From Chthoniobacteraceae bacterium (lineage in GTDB: Bacteria; Verrucomicrobiota; Verrucomicrobiia; Chthoniobacterales; Chthoniobacteraceae), in the NCBI GenBank assembly GCA_028293625.1, contig JAQGOL010000033.1:62001-126000 (forward strand): a DNA stretch of 64,000 nucleotides, given 5' to 3'. The position numbers were made by a program, and so were the translations under genes. Below the pieces are notes generated by a model. The model made no database searches and was not told where the DNA came from. It was given only the letters and a program-made list of their open reading frames with translations. How positions within the stretch are numbered: the stretch's first letter is position 1; each line of letters opens with the position of its first letter. Of this stretch, positions 43,821 to 55,965 are shown one piece after another.

Positions 43821-45272
43821 CTATGCAATGATCTGGCTGATTGCTTCGCCGTGATCAATTTCCAGGCGTTTGCGCCCGGGCACTTCAAGCCGGTACGAGT
43901 CGAGGCCCATGAGCTGCATGACCGTGGCGTGGATATCGGTGACGTAATGCCGGTTTTCCACCGCGTGAAAGCCGAGTTCATCGGTGGCTCCATGCGCCAT
44001 GCCGCCTTTGATCCCGCCACCGGCCAGCCACGCGGAAAAGCCCTGCGGATGATGGTCGCGTCCGGTCCCTTCCGCGCCCGGCGTGCGTCCAAACTCGGTG
44101 CCGAAAACCACCAGCGTATCGTTGAGAAGCCCGCGTTGTTTGAGATCTTTCAACAGGCCCGCAATCGGTTGATCAACCTGCTTTGAGAGCTTCTCGTGGT
44201 TGGCCTTGATGTCGGAATGCGCGTCCCATTCGCCGCCGCCGCCGCCGCCATGAAAGATCTGGATAAAGCGGACTCCGCGTTCGACGAGCTTGCGCGCCAC
44301 CAGGCAGCGTTCGCCGAAGGATTTGCTCTCGGGCTTGTCCATTCCATAGAGCCCTTTGGTCGCTTCGGTTTCTGTTTCCAGCTGCATGACTTCAGGGATG
44401 GAAGTCTGCATCTGGAAGGCCAGCTCGTACGATTTAATCCGGGCGCGCAGTTCCTTGTCATCGGGATAATCAATGCCGGACAAGGTATTTAATTTCCCAA
44501 GGAGGCTCAGGTTTTGCAGCTGTTCTTCGGAAGTGATCTCGGAGCTCGCGGGCCGGATAAATGGAAGCGGCTTTTGCGCGTCGTTCCCGAGCCGCACCCC
44601 GGCGTATTCCGGGCCGAGATAAGCGGCGCCGTGCGTGAATGCGCCGCCGCAACAATCGCCAGTAGGCACGCCGAGCACCACATATTCGGGCAGGTTCTGG
44701 TTGAGCGTGCCGAGCCCGTAAGAAACCCATGCGCCGAGGGTCGGATGATTGAGTTCACGCGGATGCCGTCCGGTTTGCCAGGTAAGCTGGGCGCCGTGAT
44801 CGTTGTGGATGGTCCAGAGGGACCGCACCACGGCGAGATCATCGGCGCAGGAACCGATGTTTTGAAACCAATCGCCAACCACCAGGCCGCTTTCCCCGTA
44901 AGGCTTGAAGCCGGTCTGCAACGGCATGAGCACCTTGCGATTTCCGTGGCTCGGATTGCCGTCGACGATGTTCTTTTCCGAAGTGGCCAGCACCCCTTTA
45001 TACGGCGTTTCTTCAATCGATTTCCCCGCATACTGGTTAAGCGCGGGCTTGATATCAAAGCTCTCCAGGTGGCTGACGCCGCCGCAGAGAAAAATCCAGA
45101 TCACCGACTTTGCTTTGGGCGGAAAATGCGGGCGTCCATCCGGTTGTTCGGCTTTAGCGGTCTGGTCGCGGAATAACATGGAACCGAGCACCAGGCCGGT
45201 AAAGCCCATGCCGGTATCGGCCAGAAAAGAACGCCGGGTCACACCGGCGCAGGAATGCGAGTTGGAAGGCAT
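43821..45272 (-). CDS. DUF1501 exported protein (Tat signal)
   Basis: Protein of 483 residues beginning 4 bases after the PSD1 stop, so part of the same operon. The N-terminus has a twin-arginine motif (VTRRSFLADTGMGF). DUF1501 features include CGGVSHLESFDIKPALN, LWTIHNDHGAQLTWQTGRHP, VVFGTEFGRTPGAEG, GRDHHPQGFSAWLAGG and DIHATVMQLMGLDSYRL. It is a paralogue of the protein at 21612, with the same partner type, but clearly diverged. A CCGG stretch (GDCCGGAFTHGAAYLGPEY) is absent from the other copy. A metal-dependent hydrolase fold is expected; substrate unknown. Confidence 0.93.
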   Translation of the reverse strand: MPSNSHSCAGVTRRSFLADTGMGFTGLVLGSMLFRDQTAKAEQPDGRPHFPPKAKSVIWIFLCGGVSHLESFDIKPALNQYAGKSIEETPYKGVLATSEKNIVDGNPSHGNRKVLMPLQTGFKPYGESGLVVGDWFQNIGSCADDLAVVRSLWTIHNDHGAQLTWQTGRHPRELNHPTLGAWVSYGLGTLNQNLPEYVVLGVPTGDCCGGAFTHGAAYLGPEYAGVRLGNDAQKPLPFIRPASSEITSEEQLQNLSLLGKLNTLSGIDYPDDKELRARIKSYELAFQMQTSIPEVMQLETETEATKGLYGMDKPESKSFGERCLVARKLVERGVRFIQIFHGGGGGGEWDAHSDIKANHEKLSKQVDQPIAGLLKDLKQRGLLNDTLVVFGTEFGRTPGAEGTGRDHHPQGFSAWLAGGGIKGGMAHGATDELGFHAVENRHYVTDIHATVMQLMGLDSYRLEVPGRKRLEIDHGEAISQIIA

Positions 45273-45276
45273 GGTG

Positions 45277-48000
45277 TCAGCGGATGGTGATGAAGTCGTT
45301 GTGATTAAAGAGCACCAGAATCAGGTTTTCGCGCAATCGCATCGGGTCGGGCGCCTGGGCCGGATCGTTGGAAGGCGCATTGAGAAATGCAAGGCAGGCG
45401 CCGAGCTCATCGTCGGATGGAATCCGGGAAAGTACCCGTTCGAATGCCTGCCGGACAAAGGCCTCGGCATTGGCGCCGGCCTGTTCGGAAAGCCGTTTTG
45501 CCACCACTTGGGATTGGGCCAGTGTCAGCTCGCTATTGGCCAGTGCGAGCGATTGCTGCGGCATGACCGACGGATGCCGCTGATAGCATTCGTTGACGCT
45601 TGGACCATCAAAGATCTTTAGAAACTCCACCTCCTTTTCCGAAGCACTCCGCAGGTAAAGGCTGCGCCGTTTGGATGTCAGCCCCTGCATTTGGTCAATG
45701 TCAGCCCCGCCGCGCGTCAGGTCGAGTGAGCCGGCCACGTAAAGCAGGTTGTCGCGCACCAGTTCAGCTTCCATGCGGCGTGTTGGCATGCGCCATAAAA
45801 AAAGGTTGTCGGTATCGAGCTGCAAGTCCGCCGCATCGGGCGTCGATGTCATCCGGTAAGTGTTGCTGGTCACAAGCATCCGGTGCATCGGTTTCATTTT
45901 CCAGCCGTTGGCCATGAACTCGGCGGCCAGCCAGTCGAGCAGCGCCGGATGCGAGGCGCGCGCCCCGTTGAACCCGAAGTTCTCAGGCGTGGCGACAATC
46001 CCGCGGCCAAAGTGACGCAGCCAAAGATGATTCATTGCAACGCGCGCCGTGAGCGGATTGTCGTTTTGAACCAGCCATTTTGCGAACGCAAGCCGCCGGC
46101 CTGTGCTGACCGCCGGGTAATCGTCCTTGGGCCGTGGCTTGAATCCGGTGGTGGCATCGCCGTTTGCCTGCGCACCGGCCTTGGCGAATGCCTGCTCCGC
46201 CGCGCCGATCTTTCCCTCCGCAGTCTTTAAATCGTTTGCCGCCTTCTCGCGTTTGGCCTGATAAGGATCAGCGATCTCTGCCTCAGTCGGCGGAGGGAGA
46301 TCGTCCAGGATTTGCCGGGCATCGGCTTGCGCGGTTTTTAATTTGTACAGGCCGAGTTCGGTCTCAAACAGAGCCGCCTCGTTCTGAGCGCGCATCGTTT
46401 CCTCGGCGGCTTCTTTCCAATCGTCGCCGCTTTTATTTCCCGCCGCCTCGATTTGTTCGGCGCGAATTTCGGCCAGAAGCGCCGTGTGCCGGGCCTCGGC
46501 AATGGCGAATTCGAATTTGCGCTCGGTGATCTGATTCGCGGTCTTGGCCTTAGTAAAGGCGTCCCTGGCATTGAGAAGCAGTTGTTCGCTTGCAAGCAGC
46601 GTATCCCTTATGACGAAGTCGCGTTTATCGGGCGAAGCGGCATCGGCGGGAAGAGCGACCCTGGTGATGTCGAGCGCCGGTTTTAATCGGTCCCCGCATA
46701 AAGCGCGTGGAACGCCGGGCTGCATCACCCGATCTTTGTCCGGTCTTCGTTCGTCGCCGCGGATGAAGAAATAAGTGGGTGCGTCCTTGTCGATGTCGTA
46801 AACGCGCGGCACCCCGTCCTTTTCGCGGTCGAGAACTCCCGGCACACGATCGGTGCGAACCTGGTGCGGCTCGAAGATTGCGCGGACCTGATAATACTCG
46901 GCCTGCGAGATCGGGTCGGTGCGATGGTCGTGGCACTTGGCGCACCCAAGCGTGATGCCAAGGAATGCTTGCGAGGTATGTTTAACCGTGTCTTCGAGCC
47001 ACTGCTCGCGACTGAGCATTTTGTAATTTCGCACCAGAAATCCGGTTGCCCGCAACGTCTCCGGGTCGTTCGGCGCAAGTTCATCGGCGGCAAGCATTTC
47101 AACGACCATCTGGTCGTAGCCATGGTCGGCATTGAGCGATTCGACAATCCAGTCGCGCCACCGCCAGATATGACGCTGGCTGTCGCGCACCTGTTTTCCA
47201 TCGGTCCAGCCGGCCCAATCGCTGTACCGCCAGATATCCATCCAGTGCCGGCCCCATCGTTCGCCGTATTGCGGGGATTCAAGCAAGCGATCGACGACTT
47301 TTTCATACGCATCGGGCGATAGATCCGATGCAAAGGCGCGCTGTTCTTCCGGGGTTGGCGAAAGGCCGATCAGATCGAGGTAAACGCGCCGCAGCAGGAT
47401 CGATTTTGGCGCCTCGGGCCGGGGCTTAAGGCCATGCTCCTCCTGTGCGGCCGCGATGAATGCATCAATCGGCGTGCGCACCCAGCCGGGATTCGAAATT
47501 GCTGGAAGCGGAGGGCGCTGCACGCGTTCAAAAGGCTGCCATCGGTAAGAAGCGATGAACCTGGCGAACTCGGTCTGTTTGGCTTGCGCCCCGGCGATTT
47601 CCTCGGCGGCGGGCGTTTGCTTTGAGTCACCGGGATTTTTCCCAAGCAACAGTTCGATCTCGTTGGCGACGCCATCGCCATCACTGTCTTCCTGTGCAAT
47701 CAGAGCGAGCCGGGTGGCGATGCCTTTGGGCTTGCCTGCTTTGTCCAATTCCTCCCCGAGAATCCGGAGCCGGTTGCCAAAGGCATTATGCGGAAAATCG
47801 TCGAGCGATTCGGGCTCTTTGATGTCACTCGGCAGATGGCAGGTCGTGCAACGGGCAAGGTTTTTTTCGAGAAACCGGTCGTAATGGCGTTCAAGCGCAG
47901 CCTTGTTTGAGGGAGTCGCAAGAAGCGGGGCGGCTCCGGCCAGCGCAAATGCCAAGCCCAGAAAGCGCCTGCTGATTCTCGGGGGAAGTCTCATTGTCAA
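45277..48000 (-). CDS. PSCyt2/PSD1 exported cytochrome c protein with EF-hand-like loop
   Basis: Protein of 907 residues with a signal peptide (1-28). An N-terminal cytochrome-like segment has CTTCH at 51-55 and is followed by a calcium-loop-like stretch (DSDGDGVANEIELLLG, about 108-123). PSCyt2 (DUF1549) covers about 170-390 with ERWGRHWMDIWRYSD and CAKCHDHRTDPI. A charged helical region with coiled-coil character (about 455-605) replaces the discoidin-like insertion of the paralogue at 18780. PSD1 (DUF1553) occupies about 630-900 with LTARVAMNHLWLRHFG and VMPQQSLALANSELT. It heads the minus-strand operon with DUF1501, and diverges from the DUF4838 gene across a 103-base gap. Confidence 0.92.
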   Translation of the reverse strand: MTMRLPPRISRRFLGLAFALAGAAPLLATPSNKAALERHYDRFLEKNLARCTTCHLPSDIKEPESLDDFPHNAFGNRLRILGEELDKAGKPKGIATRLALIAQEDSDGDGVANEIELLLGKNPGDSKQTPAAEEIAGAQAKQTEFARFIASYRWQPFERVQRPPLPAISNPGWVRTPIDAFIAAAQEEHGLKPRPEAPKSILLRRVYLDLIGLSPTPEEQRAFASDLSPDAYEKVVDRLLESPQYGERWGRHWMDIWRYSDWAGWTDGKQVRDSQRHIWRWRDWIVESLNADHGYDQMVVEMLAADELAPNDPETLRATGFLVRNYKMLSREQWLEDTVKHTSQAFLGITLGCAKCHDHRTDPISQAEYYQVRAIFEPHQVRTDRVPGVLDREKDGVPRVYDIDKDAPTYFFIRGDERRPDKDRVMQPGVPRALCGDRLKPALDITRVALPADAASPDKRDFVIRDTLLASEQLLLNARDAFTKAKTANQITERKFEFAIAEARHTALLAEIRAEQIEAAGNKSGDDWKEAAEETMRAQNEAALFETELGLYKLKTAQADARQILDDLPPPTEAEIADPYQAKREKAANDLKTAEGKIGAAEQAFAKAGAQANGDATTGFKPRPKDDYPAVSTGRRLAFAKWLVQNDNPLTARVAMNHLWLRHFGRGIVATPENFGFNGARASHPALLDWLAAEFMANGWKMKPMHRMLVTSNTYRMTSTPDAADLQLDTDNLFLWRMPTRRMEAELVRDNLLYVAGSLDLTRGGADIDQMQGLTSKRRSLYLRSASEKEVEFLKIFDGPSVNECYQRHPSVMPQQSLALANSELTLAQSQVVAKRLSEQAGANAEAFVRQAFERVLSRIPSDDELGACLAFLNAPSNDPAQAPDPMRLRENLILVLFNHNDFITIR

Positions 48001-48103
48001 AGTAGACTACATGGGCGCTCATCTATTAGCTCCCGGTTTTTGAAGGCGCTTGAAGAGGACGGCTTGCCAGCGCTTTTCAAAACTGCTCAAAGCGATGCAA
48101 CCC

Positions 48104-50575
48104 ATGCGCGCTTTCCTTTTTCTGTTGTTAATCGGCCTGAGTCTGCGCGCTGAGCCCGTGCGGCTCGCAAGCGGCGGACACGCGCTGATGCCGATCGTGA
48201 TCGGCGAAAAAGCGTCGGCTGCCACCAAGTCCACGGCCGCTGAATTGGCGCGCTATCTGAGCCGGATTACAGGCGCCGAATTTGCCGTCGAGCCGGGCGA
48301 TGGAAACCGCGGGATCGTGATCGGAACGGCCGCTGAGTTTTCCGGGCTGCCATTTAAAACGAAGTTCGGCACGGGACCCTTCGAGCGGGAAGATTATCTG
48401 CTGCGCTCGCTGCCAGAGGGGCTTTATCTCATTGGCGCCGGCGAACCCGGAGTGGCCGATGCGGCCTGGGATCTTTTGCATCGGCTCGGGTATCGGCAGT
48501 TTTTTCCAGGCGAAACCTGGGAGATTGTGCCGGAAACACGCGAGCTCGCCATCGCGGTGGAAACGCTGGAAAGCCCGTCATTTTATGCCCGGCGGATTTG
48601 GTATAACTGGGGGCTCTGGGGATACAATGAGGAGCCTTACCGACAATGGTGTGTGCGAAATCGCGCGGTGCAGGGGTTCAAGCTCAACAGTGGCCACTCG
48701 TATGAGGCGATCATCGCGGCGAACCGGGCCGCGTTTGAAAACCATCCCAAATATTTTGCGCAAGTGGCCGGCAAACGGGAACCGCGTGGCGATGCGAAGT
48801 TTTGCATTTCCAACACGGATCTGCGACGGCTGGTGGTGGAATGGGCGGCCGGACAGTTTCGTGCTGCGCCGCAACTCGACAGCATTTCAATGGATCCCAG
48901 CGACGGCGGCGGCTGGTGCGAATGCGAAAAATGCGCGGCGCTGGGCAGTGTCAGTGATCGGGTGGTCACGCTGGCCAATGAGGTTGCCATCGCGATCAAC
49001 GCACTTGGGCTCGGGCCAAAGTATGTCGGGCTTTACGCTTATAATCAGCATTGCGCGCCGCCGCATTTGAGAGTGGATGCGCATGTGATCCCGAGTGCAA
49101 CGACTGCATTTATCACCGGCGGATTCACTTTTGATCAGGTGCTCAAAGGCTGGCAGGAGAAGGGGGCGGCCATGGGCGTTTATGATTATTTGAGCGTGGT
49201 CGATTGGGACTGGAATCTGCCTCGTGGCGGCGCGGCTTCGCGACCCCGGCGCGTCGCGGAATCGATCGCCTGGATCCATGGGCAGGGCGCGCGTTTTTAC
49301 GATGCCGAGTCGGGTGATTGCTGGGGTCCATGCGGCCTCGGTTATTACGTCGCAAGCCGCGTGTTGTGGAACGTAAAAGAGGACGTCGACGCGATCATCA
49401 CCGATTTTTTGGAGAAGGCGTTCGGGAGCGCGCATGAACCGATGCAGGCCTTTTACTCGCTTATCAATGAGGATACGCAACGCCGGTCGCCCTCCGACCT
49501 GGTCGGCCGGATGTACCGGCATCTTGATCGCGCCCGCGCGGTCACCGACGATCCGAAAGTGCTGCGGCGAATCAATGACCTGATTCTTTATACACGCCAC
49601 GCCGAGCTCTATTATGCCTATGCAAACGGCGCCGGCTCAGTGGATGATGTGGCGCGACACGCCTATCGGATGCGCAAAACAATGATGGTTCACAGCTACG
49701 GGCTTTGGGCACGGCTGCTCAGTCAAAAGGCCGCCCATACACCTGAACATCCGCTGAAAAATGAAGCTCCGTTTGAAGCGGCTGAACTGAATGGGATAGT
49801 TTCGTCGGGCATTGCCAAAAACCAACCGGTGGAACCCGGGTTTGCCGGCGTGGAATTTAGCAAAGACCTCCTTCCGGCGGCGCCCCGACTCGCTTTGGCC
49901 AAAACGCAGCCGGGCCATTTTCCCGAAGCGGCTCAGGACAGGCAGCGTTATTATGTCTGGTTGCCGGAAAAAGGCGGCGGCATCGATCTGAAGGTAGCGG
50001 TGAAAAAGGTCTGGGCGCTTCGCGCGCCAAAACTGCTGCTGTTTTCGCCTCTGGAGGTCTCCCTTGAGCCGGTGGCCGTGCGTGAAGATTACAAGCCGGA
50101 CGGCGAGGAGCGCGCTCTATCGCTCAAATCGCCTTACCCCGGCTTGCACCGCATCGAGAGTTATGACGGCGGCGACTACACCTGGATCACCTGGCCTACC
50201 GGCCTGCCGGTGACAGTCGATTCAGGCATCGATACTCCGGATGTCACAAGCCAGTTCCGCGGGCCGTGGACGCTCTACTTTTACGTGCCGAAAAAGACTC
50301 GGCTGATCGGCGGCTGGGCTTCACGAATCGCAAACTGGGCTCCGAAGATTTCCGGCAAGCTGCTCGCTCCCGATGGCATGGAAATGCTCGATTTCAGCAA
50401 GCTGGACGACGGCTTTTTCAAAGTGGCAGTGCCACCCGGCATGGATGGCGCGCTTTGGAAGCTGGAATCCAATGTCGGCCAGCGATTGCTCATGACGGTG
50501 CCGCCGTATCTGGCAAGAAGCGGTGACGAGCTGCTGCTGCCGAGGGAAGTGATCGAGGCGGATGCGGTTCATTAA
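48104..50575 (+). CDS. Exported DUF4838 carbohydrate-active protein
   Basis: Protein of 823 residues from the ATG at 48104, which gives a clean signal peptide (MRAFLFLLLIGLSLRAEP); ATGs at 48050 and 48095 are longer alternatives. Residues about 30-120 resemble the alpha-glucuronidase N-terminal domain (STAAELARYLSRITGAEF). The centre (about 170-470) matches DUF4838, with GFKLNSGHSYEAI, DSISMDPSDGGGWCECEKC, YAYNQHCAPP and YDAESGDCWGPCGLGYY. DUF4838 proteins have a TIM-barrel glycoside-hydrolase-like fold, and several occur in polysaccharide-degradation loci. A C-terminal beta-rich domain (about 630-820) could bind carbohydrate. It is divergent from the PSD1 operon; the two may share regulation. 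Confidence 0.85.
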   Translation: MRAFLFLLLIGLSLRAEPVRLASGGHALMPIVIGEKASAATKSTAAELARYLSRITGAEFAVEPGDGNRGIVIGTAAEFSGLPFKTKFGTGPFEREDYLLRSLPEGLYLIGAGEPGVADAAWDLLHRLGYRQFFPGETWEIVPETRELAIAVETLESPSFYARRIWYNWGLWGYNEEPYRQWCVRNRAVQGFKLNSGHSYEAIIAANRAAFENHPKYFAQVAGKREPRGDAKFCISNTDLRRLVVEWAAGQFRAAPQLDSISMDPSDGGGWCECEKCAALGSVSDRVVTLANEVAIAINALGLGPKYVGLYAYNQHCAPPHLRVDAHVIPSATTAFITGGFTFDQVLKGWQEKGAAMGVYDYLSVVDWDWNLPRGGAASRPRRVAESIAWIHGQGARFYDAESGDCWGPCGLGYYVASRVLWNVKEDVDAIITDFLEKAFGSAHEPMQAFYSLINEDTQRRSPSDLVGRMYRHLDRARAVTDDPKVLRRINDLILYTRHAELYYAYANGAGSVDDVARHAYRMRKTMMVHSYGLWARLLSQKAAHTPEHPLKNEAPFEAAELNGIVSSGIAKNQPVEPGFAGVEFSKDLLPAAPRLALAKTQPGHFPEAAQDRQRYYVWLPEKGGGIDLKVAVKKVWALRAPKLLLFSPLEVSLEPVAVREDYKPDGEERALSLKSPYPGLHRIESYDGGDYTWITWPTGLPVTVDSGIDTPDVTSQFRGPWTLYFYVPKKTRLIGGWASRIANWAPKISGKLLAPDGMEMLDFSKLDDGFFKVAVPPGMDGALWKLESNVGQRLLMTVPPYLARSGDELLLPREVIEADAVH

Positions 50576-50655
50576 AGTTCGCCCGCGCTAAATTTTTAAA
50601 AGAAGAGAACCGAATTGTTCTGCCCTGATGGATGTTATGGCACGTTGTTTAGAAC

Positions 50656-51276
50656 GTGAAAAACTACCCGCAATCGGCCGATTTAAAGGTGAACATCGCC
50701 ATTCTTATTCTGGCTGCGGGCGGCTCGCGCAGGCTTGGGACGCCCAAGCAGTTGTTGAAGGTAACCGGCCAATCGCTCTTGTTTCAAACCACCCAGGCCG
50801 CTCTGGGCTCGCGCTGCCGGCCGGTTGTCGTTGTGCTTGGCGCCGAGGCAAACCTTTGCCGGGCGGAACTCATCAATCTTCCCGTGGAGGTGGTCATGAA
50901 CGAACGTTGGGCGGAAGGCATCTCCACTTCAATCGGCGCGGGGATTGGTTTTCTTCAAAACCTTGATCCCGTGCCGGAGGCGGTGGTCATTGTGCTTTGC
51001 GATCAGCCGTTTTTGACGACGGATTTGATCGATGCGCTGGTTGAGAAACATCAGTCAAGCGGCTGCAAGGCTATCGCTTCACAGTATGGGGAGGTAACCG
51101 GTGTGCCGGCGCTGTTTGCCGTCGATTATTTTGAGGCACTCAAAGCGCTTACGGGAGATCAGGGCGCCCGGAAACTTCTGCAAACCGGGCAAATCGCATT
51201 TCTTCCTTTCCCACGCGGTGCCGTCGATATCGACACGGTTTCGGATTACGAAAACCTGCTCGGTGGCTTGGACTGA
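50656..51276 (+). CDS. MobA/MocA-like NTP transferase
   Basis: Protein of 206 residues starting at GTG. It has the MobA-like nucleotidyltransferase signature LAAGGSRRLGTPKQLL (about 20-35), a metal-site motif LCDQPFLTTDLIDAL (about 115-130), and GVPALFAVDYFEALKAL followed by GDQGARKLL and DIDTVSDYENLL. This matches the MocA/CoxC-type branch, which makes molybdopterin cytosine dinucleotide for xanthine-dehydrogenase-like enzymes. No molybdoenzyme is in the window, so the exact cofactor cannot be fixed. It stands alone, 80 bases after the DUF4838 gene, with a 245-base spacer before dnaK in which I see no gene. Confidence 0.85.
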   Translation: MKNYPQSADLKVNIAILILAAGGSRRLGTPKQLLKVTGQSLLFQTTQAALGSRCRPVVVVLGAEANLCRAELINLPVEVVMNERWAEGISTSIGAGIGFLQNLDPVPEAVVIVLCDQPFLTTDLIDALVEKHQSSGCKAIASQYGEVTGVPALFAVDYFEALKALTGDQGARKLLQTGQIAFLPFPRGAVDIDTVSDYENLLGGLD

Positions 51277-51521
51277 GGCGTCTGACGGCATGGCCGCTCA
51301 CTTTTGCGTGGAATCGAGTCATGCTACATGCGCCAAGTTGACTCAAATGAGATGCCCACCTGGGACAGAAATTGGGACATGGCTCACTCAATGAAATTCA
51401 GCAGTGGATGTAAGTAGATGAACCCGTTGACGTTGTGGATTTTAATGGGCCGGGCGTGCCGTTTGCTAAAGAGGCGGTAGATCAATTTTCCGCAGTCAAA
51501 AATCACATCCCAAAACACGAT

Positions 51522-53465
51522 ATGGCAAAAATTTTAGGCATCGACCTTGGCACAACCAACTCCTGTATGTCCGTTATGGACGGCGGCGAGCCGGTGGTCC
51601 TCGAGAATTCGGAGGGCGCGCGGACGACTCCGTCTGTAGTGGCATTTACAAAGAGCGGTGAGCGTGTCGTGGGACAGGCTGCCAAGCGTCAAGCTGTTAC
51701 AAACGCGCAAAACACCATTTTCTCGGTGAAACGTTTCATGGGACGCAAGTTCGATGAAGTTCGCCAGGAAGAGCATCGCGTTCCTTATAAAATTGTAAAA
51801 GCCGCCAATGGCGACGCTCACATTCAGGTGCAGGTCGGTGGTGAAACAAAAACATTCTCGCCTCCGGAGATCAGCGCGATGATTCTCGCCAAGCTTAAGG
51901 CGGATGCGGAATCCAAGCTCGGAGAGAAGATCACGCAAGCGGTCATCACGGTGCCGGCTTACTTTAACGACTCGCAACGGAATGCGACAAAAGACGCCGG
52001 TAAGATCGCAGGTCTTGAGGTGTTGCGGATTATCAACGAACCGACGGCGGCATCGCTCGCTTACGGTCTTGATAAAAAGAAGGATGAAAAAATCGCCGTC
52101 TATGACCTCGGCGGCGGCACATTCGATATTTCGGTATTGGAAATTGGCGACGGCGTATTTGAAGTCCGCGCAACCAATGGCGATACCCATCTCGGTGGCG
52201 ATGACTGGGATCACGCGATCATGGATTGGATTTTCTCGGAGTTCAAAGCCGAGAGCGGGATCGATCTCACCAAGCAGCCCGACGCGGTTCAGCGGATTAA
52301 GGAAGAGGCTGAGAAAGCCAAAATCGCCCTTTCGAGCGCGCAGGATTACGAGATCAATCTTCCCTTCGTGACAGCCGACCAGACCGGTCCAAAGCATATC
52401 CAGAAGAAGCTAACCCGCTCGAAGTTGGAGCAGCTCACCGACAACCTCTTCCAGCGCACACTGGCGCCGGTTCGCGCTTGTTTGGCCGATGCGAAACTGA
52501 CCGAGAAAGACATCAACGAACTCGTTCTGGTTGGCGGCATGACCCGCATGCCGAAGGTGATCGACACGGCTCGCCAGCTTGTCGGCAAGGAGCCGCATAA
52601 AGGCGTTAACCCGGATGAAGTAGTTGCCATCGGCGCCGCCATCCAGGGTGGCGTGCTGAAGGGCGACGTCAAAGATGTGCTGTTGCTTGATGTAACGCCG
52701 CTGACTTTGGCGATTGAAACAGCCGGCGGCGTAGCCACGGCGATGATCCCTCGCAACACCACCATCCCAACCCGCAAATCGCAGATCTTTTCGACCTACA
52801 GCGACAATCAGCCGGGTGTGGAAATCAAGGTTCTCCAGGGCGAGCGTCCGCTCTCCCGCGATAATAAAAACCTCGGTACTTTCCACCTTGATGGCATCCC
52901 GCCAGCCCCTCGCGGAGTTCCTCAGATCGAAGTCACCTTCGATATTGATGCGAACGGTATCCTGCACGTTTCCGCCAAGGATCTTGGCACGGGCAAAGAG
53001 CAGAAGATCAGCATCACGGGTTCGAGCGGACTCTCCAAGGAAGAGATCGAGAAGATGCAGCGCGATGCCGAGGCGCATGCGGAAGAAGATAAGAAAGCCA
53101 AGGAATCGATCGAGATCCGCAACAATGCAGACAGCCTGGCTTACCAATGCGAGAAGCAGTTGAAAGACCTTGGCGATAAGCTGAGCGGCGATACCAGGAG
53201 CGAGATCGAATCCAAAGTGGCTGCGGTGCGCGAGGCGCTTAAGGGCGACGATGTAGAAGCGATCAAAACCGCCTATACGGATCTTCAGAACAAGTTCCAG
53301 GCAGTCAGCGAGGAGCTCTACAAAAATGCAGCTGCCGGAGCTGGCGAAAGCGGCGCGGCAGGCCCGGGACCACAGCCCGGTCCGGACGCCGGTGGCGAGC
53401 GCAAGCAGCAAGGCGATGTCGTCGACGCGGAGTTCGAAGTAGTCGACGAGGATAAAAAGAAGTAA
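51522..53465 (+). CDS. dnaK: Molecular chaperone DnaK (Hsp70)
   Basis: Protein of 647 residues, standard for DnaK. The ATG at 51522 begins the canonical [21 protein letters not shown]; the longer upstream frame has no family likeness. The ATPase domain (1-385) shows [27 protein letters not shown] and [12 protein letters not shown]. The substrate-binding domain follows [18 protein letters not shown], and the C-terminal lid ends in Gly/Pro-rich linker plus [15 protein letters not shown]. No grpE or dnaJ is adjacent. A small exported-protein gene follows 4 bases downstream, then groES and groEL. Confidence 0.98.
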   Translation: MAKILGIDLGTTNSCMSVMDGGEPVVLENSEGARTTPSVVAFTKSGERVVGQAAKRQAVTNAQNTIFSVKRFMGRKFDEVRQEEHRVPYKIVKAANGDAHIQVQVGGETKTFSPPEISAMILAKLKADAESKLGEKITQAVITVPAYFNDSQRNATKDAGKIAGLEVLRIINEPTAASLAYGLDKKKDEKIAVYDLGGGTFDISVLEIGDGVFEVRATNGDTHLGGDDWDHAIMDWIFSEFKAESGIDLTKQPDAVQRIKEEAEKAKIALSSAQDYEINLPFVTADQTGPKHIQKKLTRSKLEQLTDNLFQRTLAPVRACLADAKLTEKDINELVLVGGMTRMPKVIDTARQLVGKEPHKGVNPDEVVAIGAAIQGGVLKGDVKDVLLLDVTPLTLAIETAGGVATAMIPRNTTIPTRKSQIFSTYSDNQPGVEIKVLQGERPLSRDNKNLGTFHLDGIPPAPRGVPQIEVTFDIDANGILHVSAKDLGTGKEQKISITGSSGLSKEEIEKMQRDAEAHAEEDKKAKESIEIRNNADSLAYQCEKQLKDLGDKLSGDTRSEIESKVAAVREALKGDDVEAIKTAYTDLQNKFQAVSEELYKNAAAGAGESGAAGPGPQPGPDAGGERKQQGDVVDAEFEVVDEDKKK

Positions 53466-53469
53466 CCCA

Positions 53470-53808
53470 ATGAAGCGTTACACTCGCCGCTCGGCCTGGC
53501 TTGGCTTTGTTGCTTGCGGATTAATCGGCACGGCAATCTGCTCTGCTGAATCTTCCTCCAGGCCTTTGCTAAGTATTTCCAAAGCATCCGCTGCCGCGGA
53601 GGCAGAGCTTCAAAAGCGCGGTCTTGCAGAAGATCATGTGATAGCGAGTGTGAGCCTAAGCAATGGGCGCGATGCAGCTTTTTATGTTGCACGCATTGAG
53701 CCTCCGATTCGTTCCAAAGCGGAAGCTGGAAGTGATCAGTGCATGGCATTTAAAATCGACATGGCTGGCAACATCACTGCGACAGGCAGCGCCTCCAATC
53801 ATCTATAA
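53470..53808 (+). CDS. Small exported protein of unknown function between dnaK and groES
   Basis: Protein of 112 residues starting 4 bases after dnaK. A basic N-terminus and hydrophobic stretch (SAWLGFVACGLIGTAICSAES) make a signal peptide; a lipobox is not clear. The mature part (about 28-112) contains an Ala-rich helix (SKASAAAEAELQKRGL) and a short beta pattern (HVIASVSLSNGRDAAFYVARIEP) resembling a small PepSY-like fold, though too weak to assign. It is probably cotranscribed with dnaK. An exported protein in a chaperone cluster is unusual, and it may be a heat-induced envelope protein. Confidence 0.75.
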   Translation: MKRYTRRSAWLGFVACGLIGTAICSAESSSRPLLSISKASAAAEAELQKRGLAEDHVIASVSLSNGRDAAFYVARIEPPIRSKAEAGSDQCMAFKIDMAGNITATGSASNHL

Positions 53809-53916
53809 ACCCTTTACCAATTTCACCCTGGCAACCTTTAAAGCTAACAAGCTTAAAAAGAACGTCTTGGTGATTTTGTAATACCAAACCAGGAAACCAA
53901 CAGAAAAACTAAAATC

Positions 53917-54210
53917 ATGGCAGTCAACGTTCGACCCCTCGGGGATCGGGTTCTAGTCAAACCCCTCGAAGCATCAGAGACCAAAAAAGGCGGCATCATC
54001 ATTCCTGACACGGCCAAAGAGAAGCCGCAGGAAGGCGAAGTAATCGCACTCGGAACCGGCAAGCGCGATGACGAAGGCAAGCTTATTGCCTTCACCGTCA
54101 AGGCTGGCGACAAGGTGCTCATGCCTAAATACGGCGGAACCGAAATCAAGATCGAAGATGAAGCTTACCTGATCATGCGCGAGGAAGACATCCTCGGGAT
54201 CATTGGCTAA
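53917..54210 (+). CDS. groES: Co-chaperonin GroES
   Basis: Protein of 97 residues, the usual length. It has [20 protein letters not shown], the mobile loop [18 protein letters not shown] and [21 protein letters not shown] followed by REEDILGII. It caps the GroEL ring during protein folding. groEL starts 72 bases downstream. No CIRCE element is visible in the 108 bases before it. Confidence 0.98.
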   Translation: MAVNVRPLGDRVLVKPLEASETKKGGIIIPDTAKEKPQEGEVIALGTGKRDDEGKLIAFTVKAGDKVLMPKYGGTEIKIEDEAYLIMREEDILGIIG

Positions 54211-54258
54211 TCACACCCCAGGGGCGCTCGAAATTTCGTTCAGCCCAAAGCCTCTTAA

Positions 54259-55926
<1,668 letters not shown>

Positions 55927-55965
55927 GCCTCACGGCTTAGCTGATCATTAGCTAAAAATAACAAG

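Noticed and set aside
53809-53916. CIRCE heat-shock operator upstream of groES
   Set aside because: No TTAGCACTC / GAGTGCTAA pair is present; only short, unrelated inverted repeats are seen.
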